From Balneolaceae bacterium (GTDB lineage Bacteria; Bacteroidota; Rhodothermia; Balneolales; Balneolaceae): a stretch of DNA of 5,759 bases. The translations under genes and the position numbers were made by a program. The notes beneath the pieces were generated by a model, which did not search any database, had not been told where the DNA came from, and saw only the letters and a list, made by a program, of their open reading frames with translations. The first letter of the stretch is position 1; each line of letters begins with the position of its first letter. Below, piece by piece: positions 1-5,759 of this stretch. Location: positions 1 to 5,759 of the forward strand of contig SLGA01000165.1 of NCBI GenBank assembly GCA_007123985.1. The letters are read 5' to 3'.

Positions 1-1
1 A

Positions 2-568
2 TTGCAAGATGACATACGTCCGGAGTCGAATATCATAAACCGGATGGGTTCAGAAGGGTATCCGTCAAGATATATTTCTCCGATTATTGCCCTGCATGAT
101 TTTGAGCAGTACCATAAAGATATCTACAGAAAAGCGTGTGTACATGCTGTTAAGCATTTCTCAAAGTTGCCTGGAATTTTGGAACAGGTAGTACAATTTC
201 AGCAGAATGATGTTGATTACAGGGTTATTCTAAAGGGCATTTATGATAGTATATCGATGAACATGAAAGGGAAGATTGACCATCGTGAATACAGCACAGA
301 AGCAACGAATGCATTGAATCAATTGGAAATCAATGAAAAATCTGACGAGTTTGAACCAATAAACACTATCAAAGTATTAGAAACATACTCTGTTACGAAA
401 GAAGAGGTAGCTTTCAGTAATGTAACCTACAAGGATCTGCCATCTTATCGAATAGATGGAATAAAAGAATCACTCAGACAAAGAGGTGTACTCTTAACTG
501 TGGCAAATTATACGGGCACTTTTTTTTCCAAACTTGGTGGAAAACTTTCTCAATTTGGCAAGAAGTAA
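2..568 (+). CDS. C-terminal part of an unrecognised protein, cut by the left edge
   Basis: An open frame enters from the left edge and ends at the TAA at 566-568, giving 188 visible codons. The TTG at position 2 is unlikely to be the true start, because the frame has no stop before it in the window and the protein begins in mid-domain. I do not recognise the family with confidence. Visible features are a conserved-looking segment near residues 23-50 rich in H, D, E, Y and K (HDFEQYHKDIYRK, then HAVKH), a charged middle with no membrane segment, and a C-terminal tail with Gly and Lys residues. There is no signal peptide, as the N-terminus is missing. Its position 32 bases before two glycosyltransferases suggests a role in the same polysaccharide pathway, perhaps as the C-terminal part of another sugar-handling enzyme, but that rests on context only. 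A T8 run lies at 520-527 inside the gene. Confidence 0.8.
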   Translation: MQDDIRPESNIINRMGSEGYPSRYISPIIALHDFEQYHKDIYRKACVHAVKHFSKLPGILEQVVQFQQNDVDYRVILKGIYDSISMNMKGKIDHREYSTEATNALNQLEINEKSDEFEPINTIKVLETYSVTKEEVAFSNVTYKDLPSYRIDGIKESLRQRGVLLTVANYTGTFFSKLGGKLSQFGKK

Positions 569-600
569 TTTTGAATAAGTATCTTTTTAAAAACTGATTC

Positions 601-1758
601 ATGTCAACATCGTTAGCAAGTAAGAAATCAATACTAATTTTTTTAGGATCGCTCACAGGAGGTGGTGCTGAGAGAGTTGCAGTAGCTCTTGCCGGTTTCT
701 TAGCAAAGGATAAATCATTTAACGTTACACTCGTAACACTGGACAACAAAGATCGCGATTTCTATACGCTTGATAAGGCTGTTAAACGTGTTGCAATGGA
801 TAAAGGTGGTGAAACATCAGGATTGGCCAAGTTTACATCCAATATTAAAAGAGTAACAAGTTTTCGTTTTGTTCTTAAAAATGAAAAGCCGGATCTGGTT
901 ATTGCATTTATGACACGTTATGCAGTTATCGCCTTACTCGCATCGATGTTCACGAAGATCAGAGTGATCGTTTCGGAAAGAAATTACCCGCCACACCGGA
1001 AAAATCATGGTATGTGGGAAGCATTGAGGAAGTATGTTTATCGTTTTGCTGATTTACATATTGTACAGACAGAGTTAATTGCAGATTGGATTAAAAAGAA
1101 CACAAAATCCAATATGGTGCGTGTGATTCCAAATTCGATAACCTGGCCTTTACCCAAATTACCTCCTACCATAGAAACGGATTCGGTGCTCAAAGATGGT
1201 GACCGAGTAATTTTAGCAGCAGGTACATTTAAACATCAAAAAGGTTTTGATTTGTTACTTGAATCCATGAAAACTGTGATGAAAGAGAGCCAAAACTGGA
1301 AACTCGTAATTTTAGGCGATGAGAAGTATACCAATTATTTAACAGAGGCTTACAATGAGTTTATAGCTCAAAATGATCTGACAGATAAAGTTATAATGCC
1401 GGGAAGAGCCGGTAATGTTAAAGACTGGTATGAACGGGCTGAAATATTTGTATTGAGTTCGAGGTATGAGGGTTTTCCTAACGTTCTGCTTGAGGCCATG
1501 TCTTCGGGTTGTGCTTGTGTCTCATTTGACTGTAAAACAGGGCCGGCTGAATTAATTACAGAGGGTTATAATGGTTTTCTTATTCCTGATGGAGATACAG
1601 ATTTATTAGCTAAATATGTTCTACGCTTAATGCAGGATAATTCGCTCAGAGAAAGGCTAAGTAGTAATGCTATATCTGTTCGTGAGACGTATTCAGAAGA
1701 AAAGATTATGAATATGTGGAAAAAACAGATAAACAAAGTTCTATTGGGTAGCCCATGA
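601..1758 (+). CDS. GT4-type glycosyltransferase (GT-B fold)
   Basis: This 385-residue protein has the length and layout of a retaining GT-B glycosyltransferase of family GT4. It would transfer a sugar from a nucleotide-sugar donor to a lipid-linked acceptor at the cytoplasmic side of the membrane. The N-terminal domain (about 8-180) has the glycine-rich loop GGGAER (20-25) and a SERN segment (125-128), a combination that recalls the AmsD-like GT4 subgroup. The linker IPN is at 176-178. The C-terminal donor-binding domain (about 200-385) has GTFKHQKG (208-215), ILGD (237-240), the EX7E motif with E290 and E298, and GPAELI (314-319). No signal peptide or membrane span is seen. The ATG at 601 is the earliest possible start, since an in-frame TGA lies at 595-597; no Shine-Dalgarno is visible. 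The stop overlaps the next start. The sugar and linkage cannot be read from the sequence. Confidence 0.95.
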   Translation: MSTSLASKKSILIFLGSLTGGGAERVAVALAGFLAKDKSFNVTLVTLDNKDRDFYTLDKAVKRVAMDKGGETSGLAKFTSNIKRVTSFRFVLKNEKPDLVIAFMTRYAVIALLASMFTKIRVIVSERNYPPHRKNHGMWEALRKYVYRFADLHIVQTELIADWIKKNTKSNMVRVIPNSITWPLPKLPPTIETDSVLKDGDRVILAAGTFKHQKGFDLLLESMKTVMKESQNWKLVILGDEKYTNYLTEAYNEFIAQNDLTDKVIMPGRAGNVKDWYERAEIFVLSSRYEGFPNVLLEAMSSGCACVSFDCKTGPAELITEGYNGFLIPDGDTDLLAKYVLRLMQDNSLRERLSSNAISVRETYSEEKIMNMWKKQINKVLLGSP

Positions 1759-2858
1759 ATATCGTTATAGTTCTTCCATACCTTAAAGCGGGCGGTACTG
1801 AAAGGCAGGCAAGTTATATTGCTAATTTTCTAAAAGAAAAAGGGCATATGGTTACTGTTGTAAGTATTGAGAGAAACAACACTTTTCAGGGTCTATTTAA
1901 GGTTCCGGTAGAATATCTGAATTCCAGTAACAGGAGTTTATATTTACTTAAAAACACTACACTTCTGGCAGATAAATTATCAAATATAAAGGCAGATGTC
2001 GTTCTTAGCAGAGCCTGGTCGGTAAATATGGTTACTGAAAGATCTGCCCGTAAACTGAAGATCCCTTCGGTACTCTATTTGTCAGGTTCGATGAACTTAT
2101 CAGGCCATTCGTTCGTAAAAAAAATGATTCACAGAAGGACGTTAGATAATGGTTCTGCAATTATTTCGGTATCCGCAAAAGCAAAACAAAATTGCATCAA
2201 ATGGCTAAAAACAGATGGCAGCAAAATCAGTGTTGTTCACAATGGTATTGACATAGACTGGGTGAAAGAAAAAGCAGAAGGTTCTGAAGATTTGCCAAAT
2301 AAACTTTTAGACAGTCCAACCCCTAAATTAGTTTTTGTGGGCCGCCTAATTCACAGAAAAGGGCTTGATTTGCTTCTGGATGCAATTCACGAAATTTCGT
2401 GTGATGGCAAAATTGTTGAACTTATTGTTGTGGGTGATGGAGAGGAAAAATCGGCGTATATTAACATGGCAGTAAAACTTGGAATATCTGAACAGATATA
2501 TTTTGCTGGTGAGCAGAAAAATCCATTCCCGTTTATGCAAATGGCAGACATTTTTGTTTTGCCCTCCAGAAGCGAAGGTTTTCCAAATGTTTTGCCGGAG
2601 GCGATGGCTTTAGGCTTGCCCGTTGTTGCATCTAACTGTGAGTCTGGCCCGGATGAAATATTGAATGGAAAGAATGGTTTACTGGCTGAACCAAGTTCGA
2701 GCCAATCATTAAAAGAAGAAATTGAAAAATTGTTGAGGAGCGACAGTTATAGAAGAAAAATTGCAGAAGAAGGTTTTAAAACCGTTAAAAAATATTTTCA
2801 GCTTAACGATCAGTTACAAAAAATCGAAAGAGTTTTGATTTCTGCACGATATGTATGA
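1755..2858 (+). CDS. GT4-type glycosyltransferase (GT-B fold), second copy
   Basis: This 367-residue protein is a second complete retaining GT-B glycosyltransferase, expected to act in the cytoplasm on a growing lipid-linked glycan. The N-terminal domain carries the loop AGGTERQ (12-18). HNGID (162-166) marks the inter-domain region. The donor domain has GRLIHRKGLDLLL (196-208), VVGDGEE (225-231), EX7E with E274 and E282 in EGFPNVLPEAM, and SGPDEI (297-302). All expected catalytic-region motifs are intact. The start ATG sits in an ATGA overlap with the stop of the preceding transferase, so the two are probably translationally coupled and made in similar amounts. The C-terminal domains of the two are clearly related (both contain EGFPNVL.EAM), but the N-terminal, acceptor-side halves differ, which suggests two different linkages rather than a simple duplicate. 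The specific sugar is unknown. Confidence 0.95.
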   Translation: MNIVIVLPYLKAGGTERQASYIANFLKEKGHMVTVVSIERNNTFQGLFKVPVEYLNSSNRSLYLLKNTTLLADKLSNIKADVVLSRAWSVNMVTERSARKLKIPSVLYLSGSMNLSGHSFVKKMIHRRTLDNGSAIISVSAKAKQNCIKWLKTDGSKISVVHNGIDIDWVKEKAEGSEDLPNKLLDSPTPKLVFVGRLIHRKGLDLLLDAIHEISCDGKIVELIVVGDGEEKSAYINMAVKLGISEQIYFAGEQKNPFPFMQMADIFVLPSRSEGFPNVLPEAMALGLPVVASNCESGPDEILNGKNGLLAEPSSSQSLKEEIEKLLRSDSYRRKIAEEGFKTVKKYFQLNDQLQKIERVLISARYV

Positions 2859-2911
2859 AGTAAGGACTTTTAGGATGTATTATTTCTTCGTATGAATACA
2901 TTTTTTACAAT

Positions 2912-4135
2912 ATGAAATTTAAACATATAGATCACTTAGCGGGTTTCTTACTGGCGCTTCTTACGGCTATGCCAATGCTCAGAACACAGTTTGCTATACC
3001 GAGCATTGCACTTATACTGCCAATTATGGCAATATTCGTTTTGAGTGTGATAAAAAACTATGATGTTGGGAGGCTATTTGTTCGTAAGAATGTAGCGGTA
3101 CATTTCTATTTTATTGTACTACTATTCGTTTATTTATTGGCATCAAATTTTTGGAATCCGTTTGACGTATCCACGAGAGATCCTATGCTCAGGATCTTTC
3201 TTATCATCCTTACAGCGGCAGCAGTAATCGGTTCTCTAAATGAGAGAGTTGCTGTTTATTATATCAACTGGGTGATATTTTTTGCAGTATTTGCAGCAGT
3301 TACATTGTTTGGTGAATATATTCGCTTAGGGAATTTTAGCGGCTATCGCTTAAGTGATACTCTTGTTAGGCCACAACTTATGGGGCTGGGTACGATTTTC
3401 ACAGTGGGAAAACTATTGTTTTTAGATGATAGAAAGAAGAAACGATTGATAGCAACAATAGGATTTCTGCTTTTAGGATTGGCATTTGGAGGTGCCAGAG
3501 GGGCATTGATTTTAACCTTTGGCCTTAGCATTCTTATTCTAATTTATTACTTCTACTTGAATGACCCCAAAAGCTATTCACTTGCAGAGTGGTTTAAAAA
3601 TAAAAGTTTACGAATCTTCAGCTTTGGATCCATCATTTTAGTAATTGTTGCTGCTTTACAGGTAGAAAGAACAGCTCATAAAATGAGACGTCTGTTTTTT
3701 GGCGGTGAATTAGTTAGTGGAGGGAGGGCAGAGCTCTGGGTTAACTCGGTATCAAGCTTTTTAGAGTCTCCAATAATTGGGCATGGATTCAGAAGTAGTG
3801 GCATGCTGTCTTACGGCCGTGAAAGCTGGTATCCTCATAATCTTTTTTTGGAGGCTATGGTAGATGGGGGGATCATTGCACTAATTATTTTACTGATTGT
3901 TTGTTTTTATCCACTTATCAGAACGATAGAGCTTTTCAGGAAAAAACTGCTTAATGGGAAGTTATGGTTACCTTTGATGGTGGGTTACATTTTCTTGTTG
4001 TTTGAATTTTCAAAATCAAACAGCATTTACGAAGGTAGAATTTTAATGGCGCTCGGCATTGTTATGTTAATAGTTGTAGAAAGAATAAAACTGCCCGCTA
4101 ACCAAGCGAAAAGAGCCTATCAAAAACTTGAATAG
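2912..4135 (+). CDS. O-antigen ligase/polymerase superfamily membrane protein (Wzy_C type)
   Basis: This 407-residue, strongly hydrophobic protein has about 10-12 predicted membrane spans by eye (roughly 10-23, 28-48, 62-80, 93-108, 115-135, 155-170, 178-193, 196-215, 235-251, 318-338, 350-366, 376-391). Between 252 and 317 is a large hydrophilic loop, expected to be periplasmic. It has the family signature: GGARGAL (193-199), GRAELW (271-276) and YPHNLFLEAMVDGG (307-320), where H309 matches the conserved histidine and the arginines match those needed by WaaL/Wzy enzymes. Such proteins join polyprenyl-linked glycan units to each other (polymerase) or to an acceptor (ligase). The two cannot be separated by sequence reading; within a transferase cluster a Wzy-like polymerase is the more likely role. 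The ATG at 2912 is the first usable start after the in-frame TAA at 2861-2863. It follows the second transferase by 53 bases. No strong ribosome site is seen. Confidence 0.93.
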   Translation: MKFKHIDHLAGFLLALLTAMPMLRTQFAIPSIALILPIMAIFVLSVIKNYDVGRLFVRKNVAVHFYFIVLLFVYLLASNFWNPFDVSTRDPMLRIFLIILTAAAVIGSLNERVAVYYINWVIFFAVFAAVTLFGEYIRLGNFSGYRLSDTLVRPQLMGLGTIFTVGKLLFLDDRKKKRLIATIGFLLLGLAFGGARGALILTFGLSILILIYYFYLNDPKSYSLAEWFKNKSLRIFSFGSIILVIVAALQVERTAHKMRRLFFGGELVSGGRAELWVNSVSSFLESPIIGHGFRSSGMLSYGRESWYPHNLFLEAMVDGGIIALIILLIVCFYPLIRTIELFRKKLLNGKLWLPLMVGYIFLLFEFSKSNSIYEGRILMALGIVMLIVVERIKLPANQAKRAYQKLE

Positions 4136-4180
4136 CTTCTTTCCTGAAGAGATTCAAACTAAAACAATAGCATGCTTTAG

Positions 4181-4199
4181 TGCCCGATATATAAACATT
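4181..4199 (+). repeat. Direct repeat, copy 1 (TGCCC-5-ATAAACATT)
   Basis: TGCCC at 4181-4185 is followed after five bases by ATAAACATT at 4191-4199. The same two blocks recur at 4243-4258 with a two-base gap between them. Fourteen bases match between copies. It may be a duplicated binding site or a small duplication scar; function is unknown. Confidence 0.5.
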
Positions 4200-4242
4200 T
4201 ATTTCATCGAGACAACTTTGGCTTAGCTAATTTTTTTTGAAA

Positions 4243-4258
4243 TGCCCAAATAAACATT
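4243..4258 (+). repeat. Direct repeat, copy 2 (TGCCC-2-ATAAACATT)
   Basis: TGCCC at 4243-4247 is followed after two bases by ATAAACATT at 4250-4258, repeating the blocks found 59-62 bases upstream. This copy also forms the left arm and loop of the hairpin at 4244-4265, which copy 1 does not do because the matching TGGGC arm is absent there. Confidence 0.5.
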
Positions 4259-4265
4259 GATGGGC
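4244..4265 (+). promoter_or_regulatory. Hairpin with U-rich tail just before the next start codon
   Basis: GCCCA (4244-4248) pairs with TGGGC (4261-4265), and AAT (4249-4251) pairs with ATT (4256-4258), leaving a four-base loop AAAC and a two-base bulge GA (4259-4260). A U-rich stretch TTATTATTTT (4266-4275) follows. This resembles a modest intrinsic terminator. The following ATG at 4279 leaves no room for a promoter, so if it terminates at all it would have to be partial or regulated. Alternatively it limits access of ribosomes to the start codon. The stem is short, so it could be chance. Confidence 0.35.
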
Positions 4266-4278
4266 TTATTATTTTGCA

Positions 4279-5301
4279 ATGCGTGTATTACTTGTATTAG
4301 ATGTTGCTCCGGATTATAGAGAGCTATTTTTGAGAAAATTATCAAAAAAATGCGATTTAATTGTGCTTGCTCATAATTGTGAAAAAGATAATCTCAAGCC
4401 ACCGCCAGAAAGGAAAGGTTACACTTATATTGAATTAGAAGACAAAGGATTTAAAATCAGGTGGAATTTTAATCTTCAAAAACAGATTAAACAGGTCGAA
4501 CCTGACATTATTTGTGTAAATCTGAACCTAAGGTACCCTGCACGAATTTTTGATTTTTTTCTGTCTAAGATCAGAAAAAAAAAATGGTTATGGTGGGGGC
4601 CAATTTTTGGCAGATCTCAAATTCTGAGTCCAATTAAACAACTCCTTATCAAATTTTCGCATGGTGCTGTGGTCTATACAAGTGATATTGTTAAAAAGAT
4701 TGATAGAGCCCACTCAAACGCAATAAGTTTTAACAATAGCCAGCATTCGGTTAACGATTTTAAGGAATTCCCAAATATAGTTAGGGGAAAAATAAACTGT
4801 TTATTTGTTGGAAGGCCTCAACCACGTAAACGGCTTGAACTGCTTCTTGAAATAGCGAAAAGCAGAAATGATATTGAAATTAAATTGGTAGGACCACAGA
4901 TGGCTGACTACTTTAAGGACTCCCAGATACCTCAAAATATTTCTCTTCATCCAGCAGCTCATGGGCAAAAGTTGGCTGAGCACTTTAAATGGAGCAATCT
5001 GGTGATAAACCCCGGTCATGTGGGCTTACTGGTGATGAATGCGGCAACCCATTGCAGACCAATAGTTATTGGAAATAATGTGCAGCATGCACCTGAGGTT
5101 GAACTTGCAGAAAAAGCTGATCAGTACTTTTTAGATTTTGAAAATAAAACAGAAGTTAATGATTTTTTTGATCACGTTTTAAATAAACGTGAAGAACTGC
5201 AAAATAAAGGTAGGAAATTATTCAATTTAGGGAAGCAACAATATACTGTTGAGTACATGGTTGATGCTCATATAAAGGCATTTGAAAATGCACTGTCTTA
5301 A
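4279..5301 (+). CDS. Divergent GT-B glycosyltransferase lacking the EX7E acids
   Basis: This 340-residue cytoplasmic protein has a compact GT-B layout. The N-terminal domain (about 1-165) starts with a short beta strand and VAPDYRELFLRKL (9-21) and contains WWGPIFGR (105-112). The C-terminal domain (about 170-340) has FVGRPQPRKRLELLL (176-190), matching the GR...KG..LLL strand-helix of GT4 enzymes, and INPGHVGLLVMNA (243-255) followed by RPIVI and HAPEVE (270-275). In GT4 proteins the 246 and 254 positions would be the two E of EX7E; here they are G246 and N254. A subgroup of GT4-like enzymes uses this PG.VGL form with a later (H/G)PE.E, so it is probably functional. The start is fixed: an in-frame TGA lies at 4258-4260 and no other start codon intervenes. 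An A10 run lies at 4575-4584 (R99-K102). The donor and acceptor are unknown. The next gene follows after 16 bases. Confidence 0.88.
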   Translation: MRVLLVLDVAPDYRELFLRKLSKKCDLIVLAHNCEKDNLKPPPERKGYTYIELEDKGFKIRWNFNLQKQIKQVEPDIICVNLNLRYPARIFDFFLSKIRKKKWLWWGPIFGRSQILSPIKQLLIKFSHGAVVYTSDIVKKIDRAHSNAISFNNSQHSVNDFKEFPNIVRGKINCLFVGRPQPRKRLELLLEIAKSRNDIEIKLVGPQMADYFKDSQIPQNISLHPAAHGQKLAEHFKWSNLVINPGHVGLLVMNAATHCRPIVIGNNVQHAPEVELAEKADQYFLDFENKTEVNDFFDHVLNKREELQNKGRKLFNLGKQQYTVEYMVDAHIKAFENALS

Positions 5302-5317
5302 TTTAGATTAAAAAATA

Positions 5318-5759
5318 ATGAATGCTGCCATAACCCGAACCAACCATAAAGGTTTTATACATTTTGCAGAAGACAATTCTCTGATCAGGTCATATAAGGG
5401 GAAGATTTATTTAAGTGATGATAATGGCTTGAGTTATACACTATTAATCGATTTAGCAAGCTCTTTTAAAGAGCAAATAAAACTTTCAAGTGTAAAGTTA
5501 AGGCGATTATTTCGATACTATATCTATCATATAGTGCCTCTGGATAACCGTTTATTTGTATTTGGATTGGGGCGGATCTTTATAATTTCTAAGCAAACCA
5601 AATCTGTGGAGAAAATTCTGCCATTATTTGGGAAGCGGCCATTAATCGTCTGCTCAGATGGTGAAAGTGTGTTTTATGGTGAATATGTTACCAACTCTAA
5701 CAGAGAACCGGTTTTTATTTACAAGTATTCAGATGCCTCTGAAGCATTTGAGGTGTTTG
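5318..5759 (+). CDS. N-terminal part of a probable Asp-box (BNR/sialidase-like) beta-propeller protein, cut by the right edge
   Basis: An open frame begins at the ATG at 5318 and stays open for 147 codons to the window end. An in-frame TAA at 5309-5311 with no start codon between fixes the ATG as the earliest start. Residues 33-40 (SDDNGLSY) fit the Asp-box pattern S.D.G.(T/S)(W/Y), which marks beta-hairpins in sialidase-like propellers. A second, degenerate box may lie at 137-144, keeping only D139 and the aromatic F144. It follows SDGESVFYGEY (113-123) and NSNREPVFIY (126-135), a string I associate with this propeller type. No signal peptide is visible, so it may be cytoplasmic or its start may lie later. 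It follows the divergent transferase by 16 bases, so it is likely co-transcribed. Whether it is a glycosidase, a lyase-like enzyme or a binding scaffold cannot be judged from the fragment; the catalytic residues of sialidases are not identifiable. Confidence 0.75.
   Translation, partial: MNAAITRTNHKGFIHFAEDNSLIRSYKGKIYLSDDNGLSYTLLIDLASSFKEQIKLSSVKLRRLFRYYIYHIVPLDNRLFVFGLGRIFIISKQTKSVEKILPLFGKRPLIVCSDGESVFYGEYVTNSNREPVFIYKYSDASEAFEVF

Larger units (their letters stand above)
4136..4278 (+). other. Longest non-coding gap in the cluster, with repeats and a hairpin
   Basis: These 143 bases carry no supportable gene. They contain an 8-base palindrome AGCATGCT (4169-4176), a direct repeat (TGCCC then ATAAACATT, twice), a second palindrome TTAGCTAA (4223-4230) followed directly by eight T (4231-4238), and a hairpin ending 13 bases before the next start codon. 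I found no match to the Bacteroidota promoter consensus (TTTG, then TAnnTTTG about 20 bases later). All other gaps in the window are 53 bases or shorter, so this is the likeliest place for a control point or an old insertion/deletion scar. Confidence 0.6.

Noticed and set aside
2..4. TTG as start codon of the first gene
   Set aside because: The frame is open to the window edge and the visible protein starts without an N-terminal domain, so the gene almost certainly begins upstream.
566..573. TAATTTTG, matching the Bacteroidota -7 promoter element TAnnTTTG, 27 bases before the first GT4 start
   Set aside because: There is no TTG or TTTG at the expected distance upstream (the TTTG at 554-557 is only 8 bases away), it overlaps a stop codon, and a match of this length is expected by chance a few times in AT-rich DNA of this size.
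474..749. Minus-strand open frame of 91 codons
   Set aside because: It lies across the end of one + strand gene and the motif-bearing start of the GT4 gene, and shows no recognisable protein features.
2346..2540. Minus-strand open frame of 64 codons
   Set aside because: It is fully inside the donor-binding domain of the second GT4 gene, opposite strand, with low-complexity Phe/Ile/Asn content typical of a shadow frame.
2875..2906. Inverted repeat ATGTATT / AATACAT followed by a T run, resembling a terminator
   Set aside because: The seven-base stem has only one G-C pair and a 13-base loop, so it should be very weak as RNA; the genes on both sides look like one operon.
3343..3531. Minus-strand open frame of 62 codons
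   Set aside because: It is fully opposite the membrane protein gene and has no motif or ribosome site.
4223..4238. Palindrome TTAGCTAA followed by eight T
   Set aside because: The palindrome has no loop and cannot form a stable terminator stem; it may be a protein site or chance.
4801..5019. Minus-strand open frame of 72 codons
   Set aside because: It is fully opposite the conserved C-terminal domain of the divergent transferase and has no independent support.

Overview
This window looks like the interior of a surface-polysaccharide (exopolysaccharide, capsule or O-antigen type) biosynthesis cluster from a member of the Bacteroidota. The evidence for the phylum is indirect: the DNA is visibly AT-rich, none of the gene starts has a convincing Shine-Dalgarno sequence, and genes of this kind and style are common in that phylum. 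No ribosomal RNA, tRNA or marker gene is present, so genus-level placement is not possible.

All six supported genes lie on the + strand. In order they are: the 3' part of an unrecognised protein (to 568); a GT4-type glycosyltransferase (601-1758); a second GT4-type glycosyltransferase that overlaps the first by ATGA (1755-2858); a multi-pass membrane protein of the O-antigen ligase/polymerase superfamily (2912-4135); a 143-base non-coding gap with a direct repeat and a hairpin; a divergent GT-B glycosyltransferase lacking the usual EX7E acids (4279-5301); and the start of a probable Asp-box beta-propeller protein running off the window (5318-5759).

The likely joint role is that cytoplasmic glycosyltransferases add sugars to a lipid-linked repeat unit, and the membrane protein polymerises or ligates the exported product. 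The priming transferase, flippase and export genes are not in the window. Short spacings (32, -4, 53 and 16 bases) suggest one operon, the exception being the 143-base gap, which is the only place with room for regulatory structure.

I found no mobile element, CRISPR array, RNA gene or toxin/defence gene. Nothing here is clearly a new system. The points most worth a second look are the truncated propeller gene at the right edge, the EX7E-less transferase, and the repeat and hairpin just before it.
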